Source: an uncultured bacterium (GTDB taxonomy: Bacteria; Actinomycetota; Actinomycetes; S36-B12; CAIYMF01). Taken from it: a DNA stretch of 37,509 nucleotides. A program made the position numbers and the translations under genes. Within the stretch, counting starts at the first letter, position 1. Every line of letters begins with the position of its first letter. Under the pieces are notes generated by a model. The model was not told the DNA's origin, made no database searches, and worked only from the letters and a program-made list of their open reading frames with translations. Location of the stretch: NCBI GenBank assembly GCA_903927265.1, contig CAIYMF010000208.1, forward strand, positions 1 through 37,509, given 5' to 3'. Shown piece after piece: positions 25,883 through 33,227 of this stretch.

Positions 25883-27463
25883 ATGACCACAGACGGTATG
25901 GACATCCGAGATATCAGTATCAGTAACGCCGAGTGGCGCGTCATCATCGACGATTTTGAATCGGGCGTGAATCAGGGTCCGATTCTCAATATTGACCCCG
26001 ACGATGACCGCGAATATGACGCCATCTTCATCGGCGGCGGCGCAGGTGGTCGCTTCGGTTCTGCCTACATGAAGGCTGCTGGCGGTCGTCAACTGACGAT
26101 CGACCGCTGGCCCTTCCTCGGCGGATCGTGCCCCCACTTGGCCTGCGTTCCTCACCACCTGTTCTCTGAGGCCGCGCGCGAGCTCGACTACGCGCGCACC
26201 TTCTCGGGCCGCTTCTGGTACCCCGAGTTCGACGAGAGCAAGGCCTCCATCCTCGAGATGGTGCAGCTATTCCTGAGCGGCCGTAATAGCGCGCACTCGT
26301 TCATGAACTACCAGAGCAAGGAGCAGTTGGGGATGGAATACATCCTCAACGCCTCAGCCACCGTCATCGACGCCAACACTGTCGAAGCGGCGGGTCGAAT
26401 CTTCAAAGCCAAGAACATCGTGATCGGAACCGGATCGAGCACGCGTGTGCCCGAGGTTCCGGGCATCGGGCTCAAGGGTGTGTACGACTACGCAACCTTG
26501 ATCGAAGAACTCGACTACGACCCGCGTTCGTGCGTGATCATCGGCGGCTCGAAGGTTGCCATCGAGTACGGCTCGTTCTTCCAAGCGGCAGGTTGCCAGA
26601 CCACGATCCTCGCCCGCAGCCCACTGATGGCCGGAACCGGACTGCACCACGTCGACGACGACCTGCGCGAGTACGTGGTGTGGGGAATGCGTGAGCGCGG
26701 CATCGTGATTCACGACGGAACCGAGACTCTCGAAGTACTGGGTGACGATCGCGTTACCGGTGTTCGCGTCCGCCTATCTGATGGCACGGTCACCGATATT
26801 CCGTGCGAGATGGTCTTCATCGGAACCGGCGAGCGCGCTAACTCTGACGAATACGTCAAGACGTTGGGGGTCGCAGTCGACGACCGCGACTCGATCATCG
26901 TCGACGCGCACATGCGCACCAACGTTCCTGGCGTGTACGCAATCGGCGACATCATCGGTCCGCCGATGGAAATGTTCAAGGCTCGCAAGTGCGGAATGAC
27001 TGCCGCGCGCAACATCATGGGTGAGGACTACACGTTCGACTTCAGTGAGTACCCCGACTTCCTGCACTCAACCTACGAAGTGACGTGGGTGGGATTGTCC
27101 GAGCGTGAAGCGCGCGAGAAGTACGACAACGTCATCGTGTTGCAGATGCCGCCGCCCGGAGTTCCGTACGGCGACATCCCGCTGCCCTGTGCCGACGGAA
27201 CGATGATGCTCGCGTTCACGCATCCTGAGCGCACCGGATTCCAGAAGGCCGTCTTCGACGCCACTTCGCGCAAGTTGGTGGGCGCGCACCACGTCGGATA
27301 CGGAGCCAAGGATGGCTTCCAATACCTCGACCACATGATTCACACCGGCGACGGAGTGACGATCGACCAGATGGCCGAGATGAACGAACTGTTCCTCAAC
27401 CCCAGCCACTTCATTCAGTTGGCGCGTCTGCGCGCCGGCGCGAAGGATCTGAAGTCGCTGTAG
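25883..27463 (+). CDS. xecC: 2-ketopropyl-CoM carboxylase/oxidoreductase homologue
   Basis: The 526-residue flavoprotein matches Xanthobacter 2-KPCC (523 aa) from end to end: REYDAIFIGGGAGGRFGSAY, DRWPFLGGSCPH, HLFSEAARE, PMEMFKARKCG, YPDFLHSTYEV, LGAHHVGYGAKD-like and ELFLNPSHFIQLARLRAG. Diagnostic features are kept: the unusual CxxxxC redox pair (C83, C88), the two arginines that bind the CoM sulfonate (R57 and R368, matching R56 and R365), and the Phe-His pair F504/H509 (matching F501/H506) that replaces the His-Glu of ordinary disulfide oxidoreductases and favours carboxylation. 2-KPCC cleaves 2-ketopropyl-CoM with NADPH and CO2 to CoM and acetoacetate. Here the natural substrate may differ. 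It ends three bases from the convergent CoM-biosynthesis operon. Confidence 0.9.
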   Translation: MTTDGMDIRDISISNAEWRVIIDDFESGVNQGPILNIDPDDDREYDAIFIGGGAGGRFGSAYMKAAGGRQLTIDRWPFLGGSCPHLACVPHHLFSEAARELDYARTFSGRFWYPEFDESKASILEMVQLFLSGRNSAHSFMNYQSKEQLGMEYILNASATVIDANTVEAAGRIFKAKNIVIGTGSSTRVPEVPGIGLKGVYDYATLIEELDYDPRSCVIIGGSKVAIEYGSFFQAAGCQTTILARSPLMAGTGLHHVDDDLREYVVWGMRERGIVIHDGTETLEVLGDDRVTGVRVRLSDGTVTDIPCEMVFIGTGERANSDEYVKTLGVAVDDRDSIIVDAHMRTNVPGVYAIGDIIGPPMEMFKARKCGMTAARNIMGEDYTFDFSEYPDFLHSTYEVTWVGLSEREAREKYDNVIVLQMPPPGVPYGDIPLPCADGTMMLAFTHPERTGFQKAVFDATSRKLVGAHHVGYGAKDGFQYLDHMIHTGDGVTIDQMAEMNELFLNPSHFIQLARLRAGAKDLKSL

Positions 27464-27466
27464 TCG

Positions 27467-28990
27467 TTAGTTCGCAGCAAGGTTGGCGGCGCGTTCACGC
27501 AGTTGCGTGAGCGCGCCGTTGCCGTGCGTGGAGCGATCAGTGAACCACTCACGTTGCGCAGCAACGATCGGGCGTAGTGATGCGATCTCATCGCGCACGA
27601 GGTCGGGCCCGCAGCCGCCCGGCTCGGTGCGGGATGACACGAGGGTCACCGGATCGAGAATGGCTGCGAGATCGAGTGTGCGAGCGGCATCGGGGAGTGA
27701 ACTGCCAGTGAGTTCGACGCAGGAGGCTTCGAGAGTGTTGATTCTGATGGGCTGTGCGGTGCGCAGCGATTCGGCAACAGTGTGGCCGACGATGCGGTAA
27801 GCCGTGCGGTAGTCAAGGCCAGCAACCAGCACCAACTCGTCGGCGATGTCGGTTGAAGCGGTCTGCTGATCGTGAGCGCTACGCGCCATCGCTTCAGCGT
27901 TGATCTGCAGTGTGCGCACGACCACCGTTGCCAGGCGCACAAGTCGCGTGGCGAGTGTGAGAGACGCCGTGACTTCACCGTACGAGTGCAGCCAGTTATC
28001 GGTGGATGCCGAAGGCGTACGCGCGGTAGCGGCAATTCCAGCAAGGCGACCAATCATCGTGCTTGCGCCAGCGCGAATGACCGAAAGCGCATAGGGGTTG
28101 CGCTTCTGTGGCATCAGTACTGACGCGCGGCACAGTGAGGCGTCAACGGTGACCAGCCCGAAACCTGCGCTCGCGAAAATCTGAAGATCTTCGGCCAGTC
28201 GATCGGCCGTGATGACCGACTGAGTGGCGGCGGCGGTGATCTCGATCAAACCATCGATCGTCCACATGGTGTCGCGGGTATTGCGGCCGACGGCAGCGAA
28301 ACCCAAGAGTTCGGCAAGGCGTGCACGATCGAGGTGCATGCGAGTGCCGGCGACTCCACCCGAGCCAGCAGGGGAAATATCGATCCATTCATGCGCTGCG
28401 CGAATCCGTGGAAGATGTCGAGCGGACTCTTCGGCGAAACTCGCGAGGTAGTGGCCGAAGGTCGAAGGCTGCGCCAGTTGCAGATAGGTCGTGTCAGCCC
28501 ACACGGTGTCGGCGAGTTCAATGGCGCGATCGCCCAGCGCGTCGGAGAAGTCGGCGACGGCATCGGCGAGGTCAACGAGTAGGTCTCGCACGGCGAGGCG
28601 AAATGCGATGCGGCCCGCCTCGCGACGAGTGCGACCGAGGTGAACCCATCCCGCAGTGTCGCCGATGCGTCGAGTGAGTTCCTTCTCGCGACTGTTGTAG
28701 GCATCGCCAAGAACGACGTCGTACGGAAAGTCGTCGACAGACACCGCGCCCATCGTCAGCAATTCACCGAGAAGTTCGCGAGCCACGTCGTCACTCACCA
28801 AGCCCGCTTCATGAAGCGCGATGACATGCGCGAGGTCAGCGACGAGCAGGCCGTCATGCAGCATAGGAGCATCGGCAAGTTCAAGTGCGTAGCCAGCGGC
28901 CACTAACTCGGGTGCTGGTCCGGCAGAGATGCGGCCATCGGCACCGAGGTAGCCCTCAGGGGTGGCGGGCTGGTCGGAAGGAGTGCTCAC
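27467..28990 (-). CDS. aspartase/fumarase-superfamily lyase of CoM biosynthesis (ArgH-like, XcbC/XcbD type)
   Basis: A 507-residue member of the aspartase/fumarase superfamily closest in look to argininosuccinate lyase: YLQLAQPSTFGHYL in the position of ArgH THLQRAQP (the usual His replaced by Tyr), and the signature loop SVLMPQKRNPYALSV (about 291-305). The N-terminal opening GYLGADGRISAGPAPE is unlike true ArgH. No arginine gene is nearby, whereas ComA and an XcbE-like enzyme share the operon. In Xanthobacter, two superfamily members, XcbC1 and XcbD1, work in CoM synthesis, and XcbC1 eliminates phosphate from phosphosulfolactate. Which of the two this protein matches cannot be settled by eye. 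The GTG start overlaps the preceding stop (GTGA). It is the last gene of the operon. Confidence 0.78.
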   Translation of the reverse strand: MSTPSDQPATPEGYLGADGRISAGPAPELVAAGYALELADAPMLHDGLLVADLAHVIALHEAGLVSDDVARELLGELLTMGAVSVDDFPYDVVLGDAYNSREKELTRRIGDTAGWVHLGRTRREAGRIAFRLAVRDLLVDLADAVADFSDALGDRAIELADTVWADTTYLQLAQPSTFGHYLASFAEESARHLPRIRAAHEWIDISPAGSGGVAGTRMHLDRARLAELLGFAAVGRNTRDTMWTIDGLIEITAAATQSVITADRLAEDLQIFASAGFGLVTVDASLCRASVLMPQKRNPYALSVIRAGASTMIGRLAGIAATARTPSASTDNWLHSYGEVTASLTLATRLVRLATVVVRTLQINAEAMARSAHDQQTASTDIADELVLVAGLDYRTAYRIVGHTVAESLRTAQPIRINTLEASCVELTGSSLPDAARTLDLAAILDPVTLVSSRTEPGGCGPDLVRDEIASLRPIVAAQREWFTDRSTHGNGALTQLRERAANLAAN

Positions 28991-29964
28991 AAGTCACCAT
29001 CCTGCACGAACAGTGTCGGGGCTCCACCGGAGACAAGGAATACGACCGGACCGGTGACATCGCCATTACCCGCCGCAAAGGCGAGGGCCGCCATCGCCTT
29101 CGCGCAGAAGGGGGGATCGAGGAAGAGCGCTTCGGTGCGTGCCACGAGCGCAGCCGCATCTCGTCCTTCAGTCGACGCGTAGCCATAGCCGGGTCCGATC
29201 CAGCCGTCGACGATGTTGACCTGCGTGGCGAGAGGCGCCGGTGTTCCGATCAATTCGGCGGTACCGGTGGCAAGGGTGAGTACGCGTTCGCGACATTCGT
29301 CGGCGGTGCGGCTGACCGTGACGCCGATGACTTCCGGAAGAATGCCTGCGGCCACAGCGGCCACGAGCCCTGCCTGAGTACCGCACGAACCCGTCGCCAT
29401 CCATAACGTCGGATTCTCAAGGCCAACTGTGCTGGTTTGATCACGCAGTTCGAGTGCTGCCGCCACGTAACCAATGGCGCCGCGTGACGTGGCTCCGCCC
29501 CGTGGCAGTACGACGGGGTTGCGTCCGGCCGCCCGAAGTTCCTGCGCGGTGACTTCGATGAGGGCATCGACCGTCGCACGCGATGGGTCACCGGTGTATT
29601 TGACCGTGGTGCCGATCGTGGAGTGCAGCAAGAGATTGCCTTGCACTGTCGTTGGTGCGTCGCCGTAGAAGCACACCACCGAGTCGAGGCCGCAGCGTCG
29701 CGCAGCGAGGGCGGCCAGCATCGACCAGTTGGACTGGGGTCCTGAACCGGTGACGAGGACGTCGCACTCACGCGCGAGTGCGTCGCCCAGCAGAAACTCG
29801 AGCGGCCGGACCTTGTTGCCGCCGAGGCCGATTCCGGTCAGATCGTCGCGCTTGAACCAGATCTCGACGCCCAACTCTTCTGACAGTCGCGGCGCGGCGA
29901 TCAGCGGTGTGGGAAGCGTGCCAAGACACTCGCGAGCAATAGCTGAGAGATCAGGATCAGCCAT
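28987..29964 (-). CDS. D-cysteine desulfhydrase-like PLP enzyme of CoM biosynthesis (XcbE type)
   Basis: The 325-residue fold-type II PLP enzyme belongs to the D-cysteine desulfhydrase/ACC deaminase family: TPLIAAPRLSEELGVEIWFKRDD (cited core EIWFKRDDLTG), the PLP lysine K51 in GLGGNKVRPLEFLL, GSGPQSNWS, and the phosphate-binding stretch ATGSCGTQAG. In Xanthobacter the homologue XcbE1 is part of CoM synthesis and is thought to act at the sulfur-introducing step. The ATG start at 29962-29964 lies within the end of the upstream lyase gene (8-base overlap); a longer frame exists but would extend deeper into that gene. Its position between the two lyases supports the CoM assignment. Confidence 0.8.
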   Translation of the reverse strand: MADPDLSAIARECLGTLPTPLIAAPRLSEELGVEIWFKRDDLTGIGLGGNKVRPLEFLLGDALARECDVLVTGSGPQSNWSMLAALAARRCGLDSVVCFYGDAPTTVQGNLLLHSTIGTTVKYTGDPSRATVDALIEVTAQELRAAGRNPVVLPRGGATSRGAIGYVAAALELRDQTSTVGLENPTLWMATGSCGTQAGLVAAVAAGILPEVIGVTVSRTADECRERVLTLATGTAELIGTPAPLATQVNIVDGWIGPGYGYASTEGRDAAALVARTEALFLDPPFCAKAMAALAFAAGNGDVTGPVVFLVSGGAPTLFVQDGDL

Positions 29965-31303
29965 CGAGTCGGCCGAGGGTTGCGTCAATGAATCGGGGAA
30001 TGGAACCAAGAGCGCGCGTGGGATCGAGTAACTCGTCGAGTTCGTCATCGGCAATCTGACTGAGTCGATCGTCGGCACGAAGTGCGGTGCGCAGATCGTC
30101 ACCGCGTTCGCGTCCGGCGAGTGATGCTTCGTACACGATGCGATGAGCGGTGTGCTTGCCGACGCGATCGGACAGCGCGCGCATGACTGGTTCGCTCAGT
30201 ACGTAACCGCGTTGCGCATCAAGGTTCGCCCGCATGCGCTCGGTATCAACCTCGAGGCCGATGAGAATACGTTCGACCGCAGCGGTACTGACGGCGCTGT
30301 AGTGGCAGGTTTCGGGAAGGATCACCCACTCGGTCTTCCAGGCACGACCGTCACGTTCATGCCCGTGAATCATGCCTTCAATGGCCAGGTCAGAATTCAC
30401 ACGTACGAGTCGAGCGAGAGTGCTGACGTGCTCTGCCCACTCGGGGTTGCGCTTATGCGGCATGGTGATACTGCCGACGGTTCCGACCGACAATGGCTCT
30501 CGCAGCTCGCCGATCTCGGTGCGCTGCAGTTCGTACACCTCGTCGCCGATCTTGGCGACGGTCGCCGTCACCATCGCCATCAGTGACATGAACTCGGCGA
30601 AACCGTCGCGTGCCGTGAGCCACGGAAGACTGGGAACTGCCAGATCGAGTCGACGTGCGAACGCTTCGATCATTGGCTCGGCGCTGTCGCCCCAGAATTC
30701 CATCGAGCCAAGGCCACCAGCGAGCTGAACCATTTCGCGGCGCGGTCGTGTTTCAGCGATGCGCTGAAGATGCCGGTCAATCTCTTCCGCCCACACCGCG
30801 GCTTTGAAGCCGAACGTGATCGGAAGTCCTGGCTGCCCATGCGTGCGCCCGCACATCAAAGTGTCGCGGTGTGTGCGCGCAAGGTGCAACGCCGCGGTAC
30901 GTGCGGCAGTGAGATTGCCCGTCACGATGTCGCTGATCGTGCGCATGATGAGCGCAGCCCACGTGTCGGAGAGATCTTGCACCGTCGCTCCGTAGTAGAT
31001 CCACTCGCGAGCGTCTTCGGGAAGTCGTTGTTCAAGAATTCGGATGAGACCGAGCGTGGAGTGTCCCGTTGCACGCGTGAGTTCACCGACCTCAACAGGA
31101 TCAGGAAGCCAGTCGGTGATGGCGAGTCGAATTGACTGCGCAGCTTCAGCAGGAACCAGTCCGACCTCAGCCTGAGCCTCAGCAAGAGTGGCAAGGATGT
31201 CGAGCCACGCGCGCAGACGTGCTTCATCGCTGAAGAGATTGCGGGTTTCGTCAGTGCTCCAGAGGTGCCCGTACACCGCTGACCCGGTCAGGTGCGCGCT
31301 CAT
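29957..31303 (-). CDS. aspartase/fumarase-superfamily lyase of CoM biosynthesis (PurB/PcaB-like, XcbC/XcbD type)
   Basis: A 448-residue superfamily member of the PurB/PcaB-like branch: REWIYYGATVQDLSDTW, CGRTHGQPGLPITFG (the conserved His-containing motif), VQLAGGLGSMEFWG, and the signature SITMPHKRNPEWAEHV (about 277-292). Unlike the ArgH-like partner it keeps the canonical THGQP histidine. True PurB works in purine synthesis, but the operon context points to the bacterial CoM pathway, where one such lyase eliminates phosphate from phosphosulfolactate to give sulfoacrylate and the other acts on a later intermediate. The assignment to either step is open. The start ATG (31301-31303) overlaps the preceding stop (ATGA). 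Confidence 0.78.
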   Translation of the reverse strand: MSAHLTGSAVYGHLWSTDETRNLFSDEARLRAWLDILATLAEAQAEVGLVPAEAAQSIRLAITDWLPDPVEVGELTRATGHSTLGLIRILEQRLPEDAREWIYYGATVQDLSDTWAALIMRTISDIVTGNLTAARTAALHLARTHRDTLMCGRTHGQPGLPITFGFKAAVWAEEIDRHLQRIAETRPRREMVQLAGGLGSMEFWGDSAEPMIEAFARRLDLAVPSLPWLTARDGFAEFMSLMAMVTATVAKIGDEVYELQRTEIGELREPLSVGTVGSITMPHKRNPEWAEHVSTLARLVRVNSDLAIEGMIHGHERDGRAWKTEWVILPETCHYSAVSTAAVERILIGLEVDTERMRANLDAQRGYVLSEPVMRALSDRVGKHTAHRIVYEASLAGRERGDDLRTALRADDRLSQIADDELDELLDPTRALGSIPRFIDATLGRLDG

Positions 31304-32229
31304 GGTGTGAGTGCGGAACCGATCTGCTTGGGCTCAGGCAGTGGGCCGACTCCGGTGATCATGCGCAGGGCGAGTCGAATCTCATCAAGGTTCGAACCCC
31401 AGGGAACGATGGCGGTGTTTCCTCGTACTTCAACTCCGCGCTCGAGCAGGCAGCACTTGGTGAGAACGAGTGCTTCCTTACCAAGTTCTTCGGCCCGGTG
31501 GTTGGGGCAGAAGTCGACTTGCTCAGGCTCGTCACCATAGAAGTGCCGGTGGAATTGCACCGAACGCTCGCAACCGATCAAAGTCCAGTCGAGACGCTCG
31601 GGCGGACGCGTGTCGAGGAACGTCACGTCAGCGGGAAGGTCAACACCCGAGCCGCGGCACGGAAGCAGGTATCCGTTCGCAGGGTTATTCTTCGCCATCT
31701 CACGAATGTCGACCGCGTCAAGAACCAAACGAATGGGCGGGAGGTCTTCATCGAATCCGACTGCCTGCTTGGCGAGTTCGAACAGCTTCGCGGGCTCGGG
31801 TGGAACAACTTCAGTGACGATGACCGTGACCGGTTCGGGTTGCCAGATGACGTTGATGTGTTCGTACTTGCCCTGCACGGCGTAGGCGTCAGTGTTGGGT
31901 TGCGCGTGAGCGAGGGCGCTGAATGCGAGCTGCGTGGGATTGCCGACGTCGGTGGTGGGATCGACGATGAACACGATGCGGTCAGGCCCGGCCAGCACGC
32001 GTGCCTCGGTGACAGGCGAAAAAAGCGGCTCGAACGATTCCTTGCGCACTTCGATGAGGGCGCGGTCATCGCCGTTGCTCAGCAGCAGCCACTCAGTGCG
32101 GCGGTAGACCTCGCGGCCCAGAATGTAGTCGAGGATCGCCGACTCATCGTTGAGGTCGATGTCGGCCTCCTGTGCCGACAGCCCACGGTACGGACGAGTC
32201 ATGGTGTTGGGCGCGGGAAGCGGAATCAT
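31300..32229 (-). CDS. uncharacterised protein embedded in the CoM-biosynthesis operon
   Basis: A 309-residue soluble protein I do not recognise. It has no signal peptide or membrane segment. The N-terminal two thirds alternate strands and helices (VLAGPDRIVFIVDPTTDVGNP, INVIWQPEPVTVIVTEVV). The C-terminal third holds clustered potential metal or thiol residues: LLPCRGSG, IGCERSVQFHRHFYGD, DFCPNHRAEE and LTKCCLLERG. The start ATG 32229 lies 12 bases after comA with AGGA at a good distance; its end overlaps the next lyase start (ATGA). Tight packing between comA and the lyases implies a role in the same pathway. The published bacterial route includes a decarboxylation and a reduction, either of which could need such a protein; this is inference. 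Confidence 0.8.
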   Translation of the reverse strand: MIPLPAPNTMTRPYRGLSAQEADIDLNDESAILDYILGREVYRRTEWLLLSNGDDRALIEVRKESFEPLFSPVTEARVLAGPDRIVFIVDPTTDVGNPTQLAFSALAHAQPNTDAYAVQGKYEHINVIWQPEPVTVIVTEVVPPEPAKLFELAKQAVGFDEDLPPIRLVLDAVDIREMAKNNPANGYLLPCRGSGVDLPADVTFLDTRPPERLDWTLIGCERSVQFHRHFYGDEPEQVDFCPNHRAEELGKEALVLTKCCLLERGVEVRGNTAIVPWGSNLDEIRLALRMITGVGPLPEPKQIGSALTP

Positions 32230-32241
32230 GACGTCATCCTG

Positions 32242-33033
32242 TCAGTGGTGGGATGCCTGCACTGGGTTGATAGCCGAGATCTGTAATGCGGTGTCGGCGC
32301 GAAGGCCGAGGCGAAGAGTCTCCAGGGGAATTACGTCATCGGTGGCGATGTTCCCGAGATTCACATCCGGACCCACCGTGGCAATGAACCAGGTTTGCTG
32401 CGCCTTGGAAGGTGCCTCGAAGATGACGCGCTCGAGCGGGATGCGCGCGCCGATTGCGTCGATGAGATCGTCGCGCACGGAGCCATTTCCGTGATAGATG
32501 CCGACCGTGCCACTTTCGCGTCCTTCGGTGACCAGCCACTGAGCTCCGGCCTCGAGGTCGGATTCCATCTCGGCGATCCACTCGTCGGCGATAACAGGAA
32601 CCGACTGGTCTTTCGAGCCAACCTCGGCGGCCACGGTGAAGTCGGTGCTGAATTGACGCACGAGCGCAGCCTTACTTTCGCGATCAAGCAGGCCTAGTCC
32701 GTTGGAGACTTCGACGACTGAAACCCCGCACGACAGCGCCCAGTCACGAAGTTCGGCCACCTTGCCCTGCGCGGCACAGACCTCAAGCAGTGTTCCGCCC
32801 AGACTCACCTCAACGCCGGCCGCCCGGTAGGCCGCAACGCGTTCGCTGAAGTGTGGGTCGACGTAGCCGATACCCCAACCCACCTTGACGATGTCGATCA
32901 GATCGGCGCACTGGGCGATCAAGGCGTGAGTCGCCGGCACCGTGAGGGCCTTGTCGAGAACGTGGGTGAGCCCGCGTGCTCGGGGCTTGGAGACGCGAGA
33001 CGGCAGGGTGAGAAATGTCGGCCCGTTGGGCAT
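32242..33033 (-). CDS. comA: phosphosulfolactate synthase (ComA/XcbB)
   Basis: The 263-residue TIM-barrel protein is a ComA family member: PRARGLTHVLDKAL (about 17-30), DIVKVGWGIGYV (47-58), VEVSLGGTLLEV, GVSVVEVSNGLG, VAAEVGSKD and VIFEAPSKAQQTWFI. It adds sulfite to phosphoenolpyruvate to give (R)-phosphosulfolactate, the committed first step of CoM synthesis in methanogens and in Xanthobacter (XcbB1). GGAGGAG upstream supports ATG 33033. It is the first gene of the five-gene minus-strand operon comA - 309 aa - lyase - PLP enzyme - lyase. ComA homologues also occur in some plants and bacilli for other sulfonates, but the neighbours make CoM the best reading. Confidence 0.92.
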   Translation of the reverse strand: MPNGPTFLTLPSRVSKPRARGLTHVLDKALTVPATHALIAQCADLIDIVKVGWGIGYVDPHFSERVAAYRAAGVEVSLGGTLLEVCAAQGKVAELRDWALSCGVSVVEVSNGLGLLDRESKAALVRQFSTDFTVAAEVGSKDQSVPVIADEWIAEMESDLEAGAQWLVTEGRESGTVGIYHGNGSVRDDLIDAIGARIPLERVIFEAPSKAQQTWFIATVGPDVNLGNIATDDVIPLETLRLGLRADTALQISAINPVQASHH

Positions 33034-33147
33034 CGGTTCTCCTCCCGGTAGGCAGCCGTGCGTGAGGGTCGGAGTATTCGCGACCCCCTGTGATGACCCT
33101 AGGAGACTATGCGCCCAGTCTCACCCGTCCTGAGAGGCCTAAGAATC

Positions 33148-33159
33148 CCAAGTACTTGG
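33148..33159. promoter_or_regulatory. 12-bp perfect palindrome in the divergent CoM promoter region
   Basis: CCAAGTACTTGG is a perfect 12-bp palindrome inside the 194-bp gap between comA (minus) and the disulfide-reductase-like gene (plus). It is well placed to control CoM synthesis and CoM use together. No regulator gene is adjacent. Clear -10/-35 hexamers were not found. Confidence 0.5.
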
Positions 33160-33227
33160 ATCACTGGGGGCATGGGTTACGTGAACGCGGTGCTGACAGT
33201 CTCCGTAGGGAACCCGTGAGGAGACGT

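Noticed and set aside
27467-31303. The two lyases as argH and purB housekeeping genes
   Set aside because: No arginine or purine gene adjoins, the ArgH-like protein lacks the usual THLQ histidine, and both are interleaved with comA and an XcbE-like gene in one overlapping operon.
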